Both the position numbers and the translations under genes were made by a program. Positions 1-8,147 of a stretch of 39,336 nucleotides of DNA are shown in pieces (the first letter of the stretch is position 1; the number at the start of each line of letters is the position of its first letter). The notes under the pieces are model-generated. The model was not told the origin of the DNA. It saw only the letters and a program-made list of their open reading frames with translations, and did not search any database. This DNA is from Planctomycetaceae bacterium (GTDB taxonomy: Bacteria > Planctomycetota > Planctomycetia > Pirellulales > Pirellulaceae): the NCBI GenBank assembly GCA_012959465.1, contig DUDC01000354.1:1-39336 (forward strand), read 5' to 3'.

Positions 1-2
1 AT

Positions 3-197
3 CCCTGGGGATTGTACGACATGCACGGGAATGTGATCGAGTATTGCGAGGGCTAGATCCGGGGCAGTAGCTGGAATACCAACGCCGAGAATTGCCAGAC
101 GATGTTGCGATCCGATTACATTACCTTCGAGATGATCAGCCGTTTGGGGATGGGATTTCGTGTGGTCCTTGGCTCACCGCCCGTCAAAAAACCATGA
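3..197 (+). pseudogene. Relic of a formylglycine-generating-enzyme (FGE-sulfatase) domain protein, 3' end
   Basis: Reading from base 3 gives WGLYDMHGNVIEYCEG, then a TAG stop at 54-56, then in the same frame IRGSSWNTNAENCQ and GMGFRVVLG, ending at a TGA at 195-197. These pieces match the C-terminal landmarks of the SUMF1/FGE-sulfatase family: the WGLYDMHGNVWEW block, the RGGSWN block and the closing GFRVV block. Besides the stop, the usual spacer of some 20-40 residues between the first two blocks is missing, so there is both a nonsense codon and an internal deletion. FGE-type proteins oxidise the active-site Cys of sulfatases to formylglycine, but many family members in planctomycetes have other or unknown roles. 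The 5' part lies outside the window. A sequencing error could explain the stop but not the missing spacer. Confidence 0.75.
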
Positions 198-314
198 ACC
201 GAACCCGTGCGGTGACTTGTAGTGTCTCCCTCGCCGACGGGTCGGGTGACGAAAACGCCCCACAGAGGATTCAACGAATGCCTATAATAAAACCGCAATC
301 CAACATCGCTCTCC

Positions 315-1718
315 ATGAACACCAGGAAAACTACCATGACGCGTCTTCTGCCATTGATCGTTCTCGCTGCCAGCCTGAACCTGCTCGAAACGGCAACGGC
401 CGCCGAGCCGGTGGGCATCGGGGCCTTGACCGCGAAGGACTCGCCGTTGTCTAAGGGCGAGGTGATCGCTTTCTTCGGCGATTCCATCACACAGGGCGGC
501 GCGCGGCCGGGTGGATACTGCCGGTTGATCGGCGAGGCGATCGAGAAGCAGCGTCCGGACCTCGGCGTGACCATCGTCTATGCCGGAATCAGTGGTCACA
601 AGGTTCCGGACCTCCAGCGGCGACTCGACCGGGACGTGCTCGGCAAGAAACCGACGATTGTCTTTATCTACATCGGTATCAACGACGTCTGGCACAGCGT
701 CAGAGGTCGCGGTACCTCGAAGGACGATTTCGATTCTGGACTGAGGGCCCTGATCAAGAAGATTACGGCGACGGACGCCAAGATTGTACTTTGCACCCCC
801 AGCACAATTGGAGAGAAGAACGACGGCTCGAACTCACTCGACTCAATGCTCGAGGAATACTCGGCCATTAGCCGAAAGGTTGCCACGGACACGGGCGTTA
901 CGATGTGCGACTTACGCAAGGCGTTTCTTGACTATCTCAAGAAACAGAATCCAGACAACAAAGAACGCGGCATCTTGACCGGTGACGGTGTCCACTTGAA
1001 CGCGGCTGGCAACAAGTTCGTGGCAGCTCGAGCGGCCGAAGCGATTGCCAAAGCGTTACAGAAGAAAACGACCTCGTCGACATCGGATTCTTCGACGACA
1101 AGCCTGTTCAACGGAAAGGACCTGACCGGCTGGCACGTCGACGTTCCGCATCTGGATAAGAACCCCGACGCCAAAACGACGTTCATTGTCCGCGACGGCA
1201 AACTCGTCAGTCTCGGGCAGCCGCAGGGACACTTGATCACCGATGCGCAGTATGAGAACTACCGCCTCGAAGTCGAATATCGTTTCGCGTCCAAACCGGG
1301 CAACTGTGGTGTACTGGTCCACGCGTCCACGCCACGAGCGCTTTACAAGATGTTTCCCAAATCGATCGAAGTGCAGATGAATCATCGCCATGCGGGCGAC
1401 TTCTGGTGCATCGTCCAGGACATCACCGTACCCGAGATGGTCAAGCGACGCGGCCCAAAGGAGAAGTGGGGGATCATTGAGGGCAAAGCGCGGCGGATTC
1501 TCAACCTGACCGACAACTCGGAAAAGCCGGTCGGCGAGTGGAATTCGATGGAGATCCAATGCGTCAACGATGCCGTCAAAGTCTGGGTCAACGGCGACTT
1601 GGTGAACCACGGTACCGATTGTACAGCGGCCAAAGGGCAAATCGCCCTACAAGCCGAAGGCTCTGAAGTCGAGTTTCGCAAACTCTTATTGACGCCGATT
1701 GAGAAACTGACGGACTGA
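315..1718 (+). CDS. Secreted SGNH/GDSL hydrolase fused to a DUF1080 (LamG-like) domain
   Basis: Residues 8-30 form a signal peptide (hydrophobic core LLPLIVLAASLNLL). The SGNH domain follows with block I at FFGDSITQGG (nucleophile Ser57), a block III Asn in GINDVW and the catalytic Asp/His pair in DGVHLN. From about residue 263 (SLFNGKDLTGWH) to the end is a DUF1080/3-keto-disaccharide hydrolase-like jelly roll, with typical landmarks NCGVLVHAS, SIEVQMN and GQIALQAEGSEVEFR. The family is expected to act on esters or glycans outside the cytoplasm; the substrate cannot be read from sequence. A second start at 336 (MTRLLPL) has AGGA at 324-327 with good spacing and may be the real one; the ATG at 315 has no clear Shine-Dalgarno. 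The gene converges on the desaturase gene, with only 14 bp between stops. Confidence 0.9.
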   Translation: MNTRKTTMTRLLPLIVLAASLNLLETATAAEPVGIGALTAKDSPLSKGEVIAFFGDSITQGGARPGGYCRLIGEAIEKQRPDLGVTIVYAGISGHKVPDLQRRLDRDVLGKKPTIVFIYIGINDVWHSVRGRGTSKDDFDSGLRALIKKITATDAKIVLCTPSTIGEKNDGSNSLDSMLEEYSAISRKVATDTGVTMCDLRKAFLDYLKKQNPDNKERGILTGDGVHLNAAGNKFVAARAAEAIAKALQKKTTSSTSDSSTTSLFNGKDLTGWHVDVPHLDKNPDAKTTFIVRDGKLVSLGQPQGHLITDAQYENYRLEVEYRFASKPGNCGVLVHASTPRALYKMFPKSIEVQMNHRHAGDFWCIVQDITVPEMVKRRGPKEKWGIIEGKARRILNLTDNSEKPVGEWNSMEIQCVNDAVKVWVNGDLVNHGTDCTAAKGQIALQAEGSEVEFRKLLLTPIEKLTD

Positions 1719-1732
1719 CTCTGACGGCCGCA

Positions 1733-2797
1733 TCAGGCGGCGCGCGGCAGGTCCAGAGGCTCGTGTTTGACGAGCGCGTTTGCGTCCGCGAAAGTCAGCA
1801 TCCGCTGTTGATCTTCATCCCAGAGTTTCAACGAGGCGCACTTCAAACTCTCGCGAAGTCCTAACGTGAATGCTTCACGAAACGCGGCTTCCTCATCGTA
1901 ACAGACGGGCAAGTTGTAATTGGGAATGCGGCTGTTGAGATGATGAATGTGGTGATAGCCAATGTTGCCACTGAACCAGCGTAAGATTCTGGGCAAGCGA
2001 TAGTAGGAACTGCCATCCAATGCCGAACGGATGAAATCCCACGATTTTCGACGCTGCCAGTACGTTTCTTCGTATTGGTGCTGAACGAAGAAAAGCCAAC
2101 TTCCCGCCGCAGCTCCCAGCACGACAATCGGCAATTCGATGAGCAGAAAGGCTGGCAATCCGATCACCATCCACCCCACACCGACAGCAATCAACAATGC
2201 TAAATTCGTCAAGTGGATGCTTTTTCGTTCTCGTTGCCACGTACGCGGTATCCCATGCGTGAGTCGTTGTTGCACGATGAACATGTAGCTTGCGCCGAAC
2301 CCAAACAGAAAAAGTGGGTGCCGCGAAATGCGATAGCTCAGCCGCCCCCATTTCGTCCGTCCACGGTACTCTTCGACGGTCAAGACGCCGACATCCCCAT
2401 GTCCTCGATGGTCGAGATTACCGCTGGTAACATGATGCCGCGCGTGCGTGCGTCGCCAAAAATGATACGGCGTGAGCGTGAGGACGCCGCAGAAGAATCC
2501 CAGTAGATCGTTAGCCCGACGGCTACGAAAAAACGAATGATGTCCGCAGTCGTGTTGGATAATGAATATTCGCGTCAGAAATCCGGCAGTGGGTACGGCG
2601 ACAAGCAGTGTTAGCCAGTAAGACCAAGAGTAGCTCAAATACATCAGGTACCAGAGCAGGAAAAACGGCACCACAGAATTGATGACCTGCCAGCAGCTCT
2701 TACGGACATCGGGGTGTTTGTACCTCGACACCGTCTCATTCCACACCGGGCGGGTGGCTGTCGCGTCCGACATTTCATTGACGCATTCTTCTGCCAT
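1733..2797 (-). CDS. Membrane fatty acid desaturase
   Basis: A 354-residue integral membrane di-iron desaturase of the PF00487 type. The three histidine boxes are visible: HDCGHH at residues 82-87, HARHH at 118-122, and HHIHH in the C-terminal third (followed by LNSRIPNYNLP). Hydrophobic segments at about 40-75, 95-110 and 185-235 fit the four-helix desaturase fold. The HDCGH and HHIHHL patterns resemble the acyl-lipid delta-12/omega-3 group, so the likely job is to introduce double bonds into membrane lipid acyl chains. Regiospecificity is inference. An alternative start is Met9 (2773). No redox partner gene adjoins it. Confidence 0.88.
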   Translation of the reverse strand: MAEECVNEMSDATATRPVWNETVSRYKHPDVRKSCWQVINSVVPFFLLWYLMYLSYSWSYWLTLLVAVPTAGFLTRIFIIQHDCGHHSFFRSRRANDLLGFFCGVLTLTPYHFWRRTHARHHVTSGNLDHRGHGDVGVLTVEEYRGRTKWGRLSYRISRHPLFLFGFGASYMFIVQQRLTHGIPRTWQRERKSIHLTNLALLIAVGVGWMVIGLPAFLLIELPIVVLGAAAGSWLFFVQHQYEETYWQRRKSWDFIRSALDGSSYYRLPRILRWFSGNIGYHHIHHLNSRIPNYNLPVCYDEEAAFREAFTLGLRESLKCASLKLWDEDQQRMLTFADANALVKHEPLDLPRAA

Positions 2798-3347
2798 AAC
2801 CTACCGATTCTCACCAGGTGGACGTGGATACTTGCTGCTCTTCGCTCTATTGGCCGAGAGACTGGCGAACCGTAGCACCATTGAACGCCAGGGTAAATGC
2901 CAACATGGCCAGGAATCCCGTGGGAATCGAGCTGGAAAGTACTTTCGGCGAGTCCTGTTTGGATTCGAAACGTCCGCAAAGAGCACTTGGACCATAAACA
3001 CGGCAGCTACCGAGACGGTGGTGCTGCTGGTCCGGCTGGACGATGCTTGTTTGAATAACTTCGAACTTCTTCGATTTCTGATTCGCTAAATAGAGTCAAA
3101 TCAGAAGTAGCTTTTTTCTTTGATACGAGTATATCGCGTCGTCCAACCTGTTAATCGCAGAAAGCGTGGACAACAACGCCGGAAAAAGAGCGAGAGTCCG
3201 GCGTTTCTCTCTTAAGATAACGGCCGAATTGACGTAGCGGCGAGCAAGACATCGATGCCATCGACGCGAACGCGAAACGCACTCACAAGGAGTGGTTAAA
3301 GGACAAGACCGACGATCGGGCCACATTCACGACAACGACGATGCTGT
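2798..3347. other. Gene-poor 550-bp interval
   Basis: No convincing gene was found here. Open frames exist on both strands but have no recognisable domain, poor starts, and in part lie antisense to the desaturase gene. Two hairpins followed by T-rich tracts are present: one at 3076-3106 (arms TTCTGATT/AATCAGAA, then TTTTTT at 3112-3117) and one at 3175-3205. A short + strand stretch near 3249-3330 reads DAIDANAKRTHKEWLKDK, a lysine/aspartate-rich composition that could be the tail of a decayed gene; I could not assign it. The interval probably carries the desaturase promoter, but I see no clear -35/-10 pair. Confidence 0.5.
3175..3205. terminator. Nine-base-pair hairpin, terminator-like
   Basis: Perfect arms AACGCCGGA (3175-3183) and TCCGGCGTT (3197-3205) enclose a 13-nt loop. 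On the + strand the stem is followed by TCTCTCTT. It lies about 140 bp beyond the end of the minus-strand aldolase gene, where it could stop transcripts, although the minus-strand side lacks a good U-tract. Its role as a terminator is inferred from shape only. Confidence 0.35.
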
Positions 3348-4541
3348 TCACTTCCGTACGATGGTTTTTACATCTGCGAGGAGATCGTCCACCGCCTGGT
3401 CCGTGGTGCTCCAATTACAGACGAAACGGTAAGCGGTTCCGTCGTGAAGCTGGAATGGATAGAAGTCCCAACCAAGCAGTTGCAAGGCGTCCGCTTCGGC
3501 TTGACCAAATCGCACAAAGATCATGTTGGATTCGACGTCTAACGCCAGCTGAAAGCCTAGGTTTTGAAGCTCCAAACCCAGTCTTCGCGCCTGTGAGTTG
3601 GCATGTCTTGCGTTATCTAGCCAAACATCATCTTTCAACATTCCAAGCCACGGAGCGGAAAGATAACGCATCTTGGAAACCAGTTGTCCCGTCTGCTTGA
3701 CTCGCCAGGTAAAGTCCCGCGCCAAAGCGGGATTAAAGAACACAATCGCCTCGGTTGGCGGCGCACCATTCTTGGACCCGCCGAAAGAAAGCACATCGAC
3801 TTCAGCGACTATTTCGCTGGGATCGCATTGCAGAGCTGCCACCGCGTTGGCGAGGCGGGCGCCGTCCATGTGGTAGTAAAGGCGATATTCCTCATCATTA
3901 AAGAGCTCTTTAAGCCGCGACTCCATTTCGTTCTTGATACGTCGCAGCTCACGCAAATCCGCCAGCGTATAGATCGTCCCGACTTCGGTAGCTTGCGTGA
4001 TCGAGATCATTCGCAAGCGAGCCGAGTGGTAGCCATGCCCGCGACTCAGAAAATCGAAGAATCGATTGGGATCGATCTTGCCGTCCCGACCGTCAACATG
4101 GAGCAGTTTTGCTCCGCCCGTAAGGTATTCCGGTGCATTCGCCTCGTCATGTTCCAGATGAGAAATAGGATGACAAAGGACTCCGTCAAAGGACTGACAG
4201 GCCGAGGCCATGGCCAGAGCATTGGCTACGGTTCCGCTCGAAACAAAAGAGACACTACAACCTGATTCGTCTTTGCCAAAGAGCTGGCAGATCTGTTTTC
4301 GGGCTCGCACGGTAAACTCGTCGTCTTCGCCGTAACTCGGAACGAAACCGATCTCATTGGCGCTTTGCAGTGAACGTAGAGCTTGCGGACAGACCGCGGC
4401 GACGGTGTCACTGGCAAATTGGCGTTTCCAGCCGATATCCTTCGGCATGTTCAATCCGATGCGATGATGTGGTCCATTCGGCAGTCGACGGTATTCTTTT
4501 TGCACTGAACGTCGGCCAATTATTGCGACACGAATCGTCAT
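3348..4541 (-). CDS. Low-specificity L-threonine aldolase / beta-eliminating lyase family PLP enzyme
   Basis: A fold-type I PLP enzyme of the PF01212 family. Landmarks are FASDTVAA near the N terminus, the glycine/serine-rich VSFVSSGTVANALA PLP-phosphate region, HMDGARLANA with the cofactor-binding Asp, and SFGGSKNGAP with the Schiff-base lysine. Members cleave L-threonine or L-allo-threonine to glycine and acetaldehyde, or carry out related retro-aldol or lyase reactions; the exact substrate is not certain. Met32 (codon at 4446-4448, MPKDIGWKRQFASD) starts where family proteins usually start and would give a 366-residue product, so the first 31 residues may not be translated. The gene lies 22 bp after the GNAT gene on the same strand and could be cotranscribed. 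Confidence 0.85.
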   Translation of the reverse strand: MTIRVAIIGRRSVQKEYRRLPNGPHHRIGLNMPKDIGWKRQFASDTVAAVCPQALRSLQSANEIGFVPSYGEDDEFTVRARKQICQLFGKDESGCSVSFVSSGTVANALAMASACQSFDGVLCHPISHLEHDEANAPEYLTGGAKLLHVDGRDGKIDPNRFFDFLSRGHGYHSARLRMISITQATEVGTIYTLADLRELRRIKNEMESRLKELFNDEEYRLYYHMDGARLANAVAALQCDPSEIVAEVDVLSFGGSKNGAPPTEAIVFFNPALARDFTWRVKQTGQLVSKMRYLSAPWLGMLKDDVWLDNARHANSQARRLGLELQNLGFQLALDVESNMIFVRFGQAEADALQLLGWDFYPFQLHDGTAYRFVCNWSTTDQAVDDLLADVKTIVRK

Positions 4542-4563
4542 TGTCCAGCGACGCGCCAGCGAT

Positions 4564-5127
4564 TCACGGTGACGGTCTGTTTTTCAGCCGACACAACACG
4601 TGCCGGCGAAGTGGATCTCCTTCACTCAACATCGGGTGGTCGAAGTCGTCGGATGGATCATGGGACATCTTAAGTTTTTCCATCACTCGTCGAGATGCGA
4701 GGTTGTGTGGGACGGTGAACGATACGATCTCGGAAAGACCAAGTTCCGAGAAGGCGTACGTTACGGCGGCCCGCGCTCCCTCTGTCGCATAACCACGGTT
4801 CCAATACGAGTGAGCGATGCGCCATCCTATCTCGCTGCAAGGAGTGAAATGTGCGTCGAACCTGGGTACGGACAACCCGACAAAGCCGATGAACGAGGCC
4901 ACATCTGAAACCTCAACCGCCCATAGCCCGAAGCCGTGTTTTTCAAAATGTGCGCAGATTCGCGATACAAACTGGTCGCTCTCGGTTCGAGTAAGCGTTT
5001 TGGGCAGATGTTCCGCCATGCGCGGATCCGCGTTGAGATCCGCGAATGCCGCTAGATCCTCATCGCGCCACTCGCACAAACGCAAACGCACAGCACGAGG
5101 TACGCTCTTTTCAACGTCGTCCTTCAT
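4564..5127 (-). CDS. GNAT family N-acetyltransferase (RimJ/RimL-like)
   Basis: The protein matches the PF13302-type GNAT acetyltransferases. It has LRLCEWRDEDLAAFADLNADPRMAEHLP-like opening residues, FIGFVGLSVP on beta-4, EIGWRIAHSYWNRGYATEGA carrying the acetyl-CoA pyrophosphate-binding loop (RGYATEGA) and a HNLASRRVMEKL C-terminal block. Such enzymes acetylate an N terminus, a ribosomal protein or a small amine; the target here is unknown. I chose the ATG at 5125-5127 (MKDDVE) because the fold begins shortly after it. The frame is open to 5208 and earlier starts are possible. It may form a two-gene unit with the downstream PLP enzyme. Confidence 0.85.
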   Translation of the reverse strand: MKDDVEKSVPRAVRLRLCEWRDEDLAAFADLNADPRMAEHLPKTLTRTESDQFVSRICAHFEKHGFGLWAVEVSDVASFIGFVGLSVPRFDAHFTPCSEIGWRIAHSYWNRGYATEGARAAVTYAFSELGLSEIVSFTVPHNLASRRVMEKLKMSHDPSDDFDHPMLSEGDPLRRHVLCRLKNRPSP

Positions 5128-5272
5128 CGATGGATGCTCCGAAAAAGGAGGCGACTGCCTTTGCATTCTGCAATACTCTCTTCGTCGGAGACGATTATAG
5201 GTCCTCACACAAAGCCACCAAGACCTCCCTCCGCGTTGGGTCTTGTCTATCCTTCGTGTGATTTAAAAAACC

Positions 5273-5357
5273 CGAGGCTAGCGCCTTCGGCTCAACCTTC
5301 AACGAAGGGGCAACGCCCCGCTGCATTTGCCTAGCCCAGCCTACCGGGCTGGGTTTT
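5273..5357. repeat. Intergenic multi-hairpin repeat element
   Basis: Three hairpins follow one another between the divergent GNAT and DUF922 genes: AGGC-TAGC-GCCT (5275-5286, extended by CG/CG with one bulge), GGGGC-AAC-GCCCC (5307-5319) and CCCAGCC-TACCG-GGCTGGG (5335-5353) followed by TTTT. The first belongs to the CTAGCG-centred family found at several other places in this window. Because the flanking genes diverge, no transcript needs a terminator here, so it is better seen as a REP-like element. Confidence 0.55.
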
Positions 5358-5575
5358 GGCCAAATATCAACCGCAAGGGGCCAACCGTCCGGCCATTTGC
5401 CGTCATCGGGGACCAACCGATCGGACCTTTGGCCCGCTTATTTACAGACACGATTGGGCTGAGCCAGTGCCACACATCCTTGTCGCTTGACTCCGCGTCA
5501 CGATATAATCCAACTAGTATGTCCTCATCAAACGCGTTTTCCACACATTTTTTTATAGACATTTACGACACTGTC

Positions 5576-6226
5576 ATGAAGTACTGGTTGCAAATCGATA
5601 AAGACGGCCGGCCGTGCCATTCACTTCCCAAACTGCTAGCCATCTGGCTGTTGATGTCGGGAAGCGTCCATGCACAAGAGGAATCCCTATTACGTTACAC
5701 GGCTCGCCCGCTTGTCTGGGAGAATTTTCGCGGCAGCGTTCCGGATCCCAAACCGGTTCAAATGAACGCTGCGACGAGGACCTCGATTCGGATTTCCTTT
5801 CGATATAGAACACTCGCTCGTAGCAATCGGATCTACCTGGAAGTGACCGAAGTCAGTGTCTTTGCCGTTTTCTTGCGCGACAAGAGTTGGGTTGACGGAC
5901 GAGTGAACAAGAGGTTGTTGGATCATGAGCAGGGCCATTTCGATAACGCTCATATTTTCGCCCTTAAGGCTCAAAAGAAGTTCGACGAAGTGTTAAAAGG
6001 CAGGAAGAAAATTCGAGTTTCCGGCACGTCCAACTCGAAAGTCATGAAATTGCGCGAAGCGGAGATCGACAAGATTCTGCAACCGTTTGTACGCGAGCTG
6101 GCCGAAGAAGATGTGCGATACGACCAAGTGACCAATCACGGCCGGCGGATGGACGTGCAGGCCGAGGAACGAAAAGTGCACGCACGCCTGCTGAAAGAAC
6201 TAACGGGCGACGCGTCACAAGAGTGA
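5576..6226 (+). CDS. Secreted DUF922 family putative Zn-dependent protease
   Basis: From Met at 5576 the product has 216 residues with a signal peptide (LPKLLAIWLLMSGSVHAQ). The mature part carries the DUF922 landmarks: PLVWENFRG near the start, WVDGR, and the metalloprotease-like motif LLDHEQGHFD, with His117, Glu118 and His121 in HExxH order. A charged C-terminal helix region follows (about 140-216). DUF922 proteins are predicted periplasmic or secreted metallopeptidases; no substrate is known to me. The frame is open upstream to 5327 and another ATG lies at 5519, but 5576 gives the cleanest signal peptide. A perfect TATAAT at 5504-5509 could be the -10 element; no good -35 is seen at normal spacing. 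Confidence 0.75.
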   Translation: MKYWLQIDKDGRPCHSLPKLLAIWLLMSGSVHAQEESLLRYTARPLVWENFRGSVPDPKPVQMNAATRTSIRISFRYRTLARSNRIYLEVTEVSVFAVFLRDKSWVDGRVNKRLLDHEQGHFDNAHIFALKAQKKFDEVLKGRKKIRVSGTSNSKVMKLREAEIDKILQPFVRELAEEDVRYDQVTNHGRRMDVQAEERKVHARLLKELTGDASQE

Positions 6227-6282
6227 AACACGCTAACTCGACGCTTTGCGGCTGGATTTGTTATTGGCGATGGATAGGGGCT

Positions 6283-6305
6283 GGTCACTTTCGTCGAAAG
6301 TGACC
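6283..6305. repeat. 23-bp perfect palindrome, REP-like
   Basis: Two 11-base arms, GGTCACTTTCG and CGAAAGTGACC, are separated by a single T. It lies 57 bp after the DUF922 stop codon and has no T-tract, so it is not a classical terminator. A relaxed copy (AGTCGCTTTCGGCGAAGGTGAC) occurs at 8163-8184, which suggests a dispersed repeat family. Confidence 0.5.
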
Positions 6306-6433
6306 TACGGACAAGTGACCTATGGGCCAGCATGGATGCGGCGCAAATCGGATGCGAACTTACGGGCGACAGGAATACCACGTTGCTTCCAGAACGCAAC
6401 AAAATCTTTCACTGAGTGATTGCTGAGAAAATG

Positions 6434-6817
6434 TCAGTAAATCGCATACGTGATTCCAAACCCGGCACTTAATCCAAGTTTCTCTATAATTGCGTCCGCT
6501 TCATCCGGACCAGGTTCTTCCCCCTCCGGATATTCTTGTACGTCCTCGGTTGCTTCTTCATCGCCAAGAAATCGAATGCCAAACTCGATCAATGACATGC
6601 AATCATCACGCAAGATCGTCGTAATGCTATCGACGGTCAGGCCCGATACCGAGACTTCAGCAAGCGTATAATTAGAATTGACGCTGAAGTTTCCATGATA
6701 AACAGAAGTCCCTGTGCCTTCGGAAATGCCCTTCCCGACCGCAGCCAACTCCGTACTCTTGAGTAGCTGGACAACCTCGTGATATTCGGTCGGGACGTGA
6801 TGACATCCGGGAGTCAA
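6434..6817 (-). CDS. Hypothetical acidic protein, possibly truncated
   Basis: A 127-residue acidic product that I do not recognise. It has protein-like composition, an acidic loop (GDEEATEDVQEYPEGEE near residues 85-100) and no signal peptide or membrane segment. It diverges from kynU with only 34 bp between starts. After its TGA stop (6434-6436) the same frame stays open for 37 more codons, HFLSNHSVKDFVAFWKQRG and onward, to a TAG at 6320-6322. This may mean the true protein was about 165 residues and has acquired a stop, or it may be chance. No homology-based support is available, so the call rests on open length and composition. Confidence 0.45.
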   Translation of the reverse strand: MTPGCHHVPTEYHEVVQLLKSTELAAVGKGISEGTGTSVYHGNFSVNSNYTLAEVSVSGLTVDSITTILRDDCMSLIEFGIRFLGDEEATEDVQEYPEGEEPGPDEADAIIEKLGLSAGFGITYAIY

Positions 6818-6851
6818 CGGAGCTGGGTAAGAACCGATATACTAACTCGCC

Positions 6852-8108
6852 ATGTACGATCTTCCTAAGAATGACGAGATTAGCCAAGATTTGTGCGCGT
6901 CTCTTGATGCGGCCGATCCGCTGGCACCCTGGCGGGACGAATTCGTCTTGCCGCAGGGAATCACCTATCTGGACGGGATGTCCTTGGGAGCCCTGCCCAA
7001 GGCTGCCTCGAAAAAGGTGGCCGACGTTGTAGACCATCAGTGGGGTCAGGGACTGATCCGCAGTTGGAACACGGCAGGGTGGATCGATGCGCCTCAACGG
7101 CTAGCTGCGAAAGTTGCTCCTTTGATCGGCGCCGATGCCGACGAAGTCGTGATGGCCGACAGCACATCGGTCAACTTGTTCAAGTTGCTAGTGGCGGCGT
7201 TACGCCTGCGCCCCAACCGCCGCGTGATCCTCACAGAGTCAAATAATTTCCCGACCAACATCTACGTTGCCAGCGGGATTGAACGAATGCATGGCGATAT
7301 CGAAGTGAAACTGGTCCCGCAGGGGAATTTCGACGAGGCATTGAATGAGGACGTGGCGGTCGTGCTGCTGACGCACGTGGACTACAAATCATCGCAAATG
7401 CACGATATGTCCAACGTGACTCGTCGCGCACACGAGTGCGGCGCCTTGGTGCTTTGGGATCTTTCACATACCGCTGGCGCAATGTGCATCGACCTCCAGG
7501 GTTCCGCCGCCGATTTGGCCGTTGGTTGCGGCTACAAGTATTTGAATGGCGGACCTGGCGCGCCAGCATACCTCTTTGTTGCTCGCCACCATCACGGTGA
7601 AATCGACCAACCCATCACCGCGTGGATGGGTCATGCCAGGCCATTCGATTTCGCGATCGATTACGCACCGGCACAGGGCATCACCCAGTTTCTCAGCGGT
7701 ACGCCGTCGATCGTGGCGCTGGCGGCGATGGAAGCGAGCCTCGACATTTGGAGTCAAATCGACTTGCCGATGATACGAGCGAAGAGCACAGCGATGTCCG
7801 AGTTGTTCATTCGTAGCGTCGAACACCAGCTGGCCCCATCGGCCATCCAACTCGCTTCACCACGCGATGAAACTCAGCGAGGCAGCCACGTAGGGCTCTG
7901 CCATCCACAGGCATACGCCGTGATGCAGGCCATGATCGACCGGGGCGTGATTGGTGACTTCCGTGAACCGAATTTAATGCGGTTCGGTTTCGCGCCGCTC
8001 TATACGAGCTTCGTCGATGCCTGGTGTGCCGCCACAACCCTGGTCGATGTCATCGAGTCCCGAGCGTGGGATCAACCCCGTTTCAGGCAGCGGGCAGCCG
8101 TGACGTAG
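6852..8108 (+). CDS. kynU: Kynureninase
   Basis: A 418-residue fold-type I PLP enzyme of normal kynureninase length. Kynureninase hydrolyses L-kynurenine to anthranilate and alanine (or 3-hydroxykynurenine to 3-hydroxyanthranilate). Landmarks: YLDGMSLGALP near the start, WGQGLIRSWN, DSTSVNLFKLL contacting PLP phosphate, ILTESNNFPTN, VLWDLSHTAGA with the cofactor Asp, and GCGYKYLNGGPGAPAY with the Schiff-base Lys229. No other tryptophan-degradation or quinolinate genes adjoin it, so whether it serves catabolism or NAD synthesis is unclear. The 3' end overlaps a short 11-bp tandem repeat at 8099-8125. Confidence 0.93.
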   Translation: MYDLPKNDEISQDLCASLDAADPLAPWRDEFVLPQGITYLDGMSLGALPKAASKKVADVVDHQWGQGLIRSWNTAGWIDAPQRLAAKVAPLIGADADEVVMADSTSVNLFKLLVAALRLRPNRRVILTESNNFPTNIYVASGIERMHGDIEVKLVPQGNFDEALNEDVAVVLLTHVDYKSSQMHDMSNVTRRAHECGALVLWDLSHTAGAMCIDLQGSAADLAVGCGYKYLNGGPGAPAYLFVARHHHGEIDQPITAWMGHARPFDFAIDYAPAQGITQFLSGTPSIVALAAMEASLDIWSQIDLPMIRAKSTAMSELFIRSVEHQLAPSAIQLASPRDETQRGSHVGLCHPQAYAVMQAMIDRGVIGDFREPNLMRFGFAPLYTSFVDAWCAATTLVDVIESRAWDQPRFRQRAAVT

Positions 8109-8125
8109 GCGTGACGTAGGCGTGA
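8099..8125 (+). repeat. Short tandem repeat, 11-bp unit
   Basis: The unit CGTGACGTAGG occurs at 8099-8109 and 8110-8120, followed by a partial CGTGA. It covers the kynU stop codon (TAG, 8106-8108). Probably replication slippage with no evident function. Confidence 0.6.
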
Positions 8126-8147
8126 GTTCGCTGACGTGTTGGCTCTC

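Noticed and set aside
2679-3089. 136-codon open frame on the + strand
   Set aside because: Half of it is antisense to the desaturase start; no domain, no ribosome site.
3076-3106. Hairpin plus T6 on the + strand
   Set aside because: No + strand gene ends here, so a terminator role has no transcript to act on.
3249-3330. Lysine/aspartate-rich reading frame (DAIDANAKRTHKEWLKDK)
   Set aside because: Could be a decayed gene tail, but too short and unmatched to call.
6434-6436. TGA of the acidic hypothetical gene as a second selenocysteine codon
   Set aside because: Context (AIY-x-HFL) is not redox-like and the following hairpin does not fit the SECIS layout.
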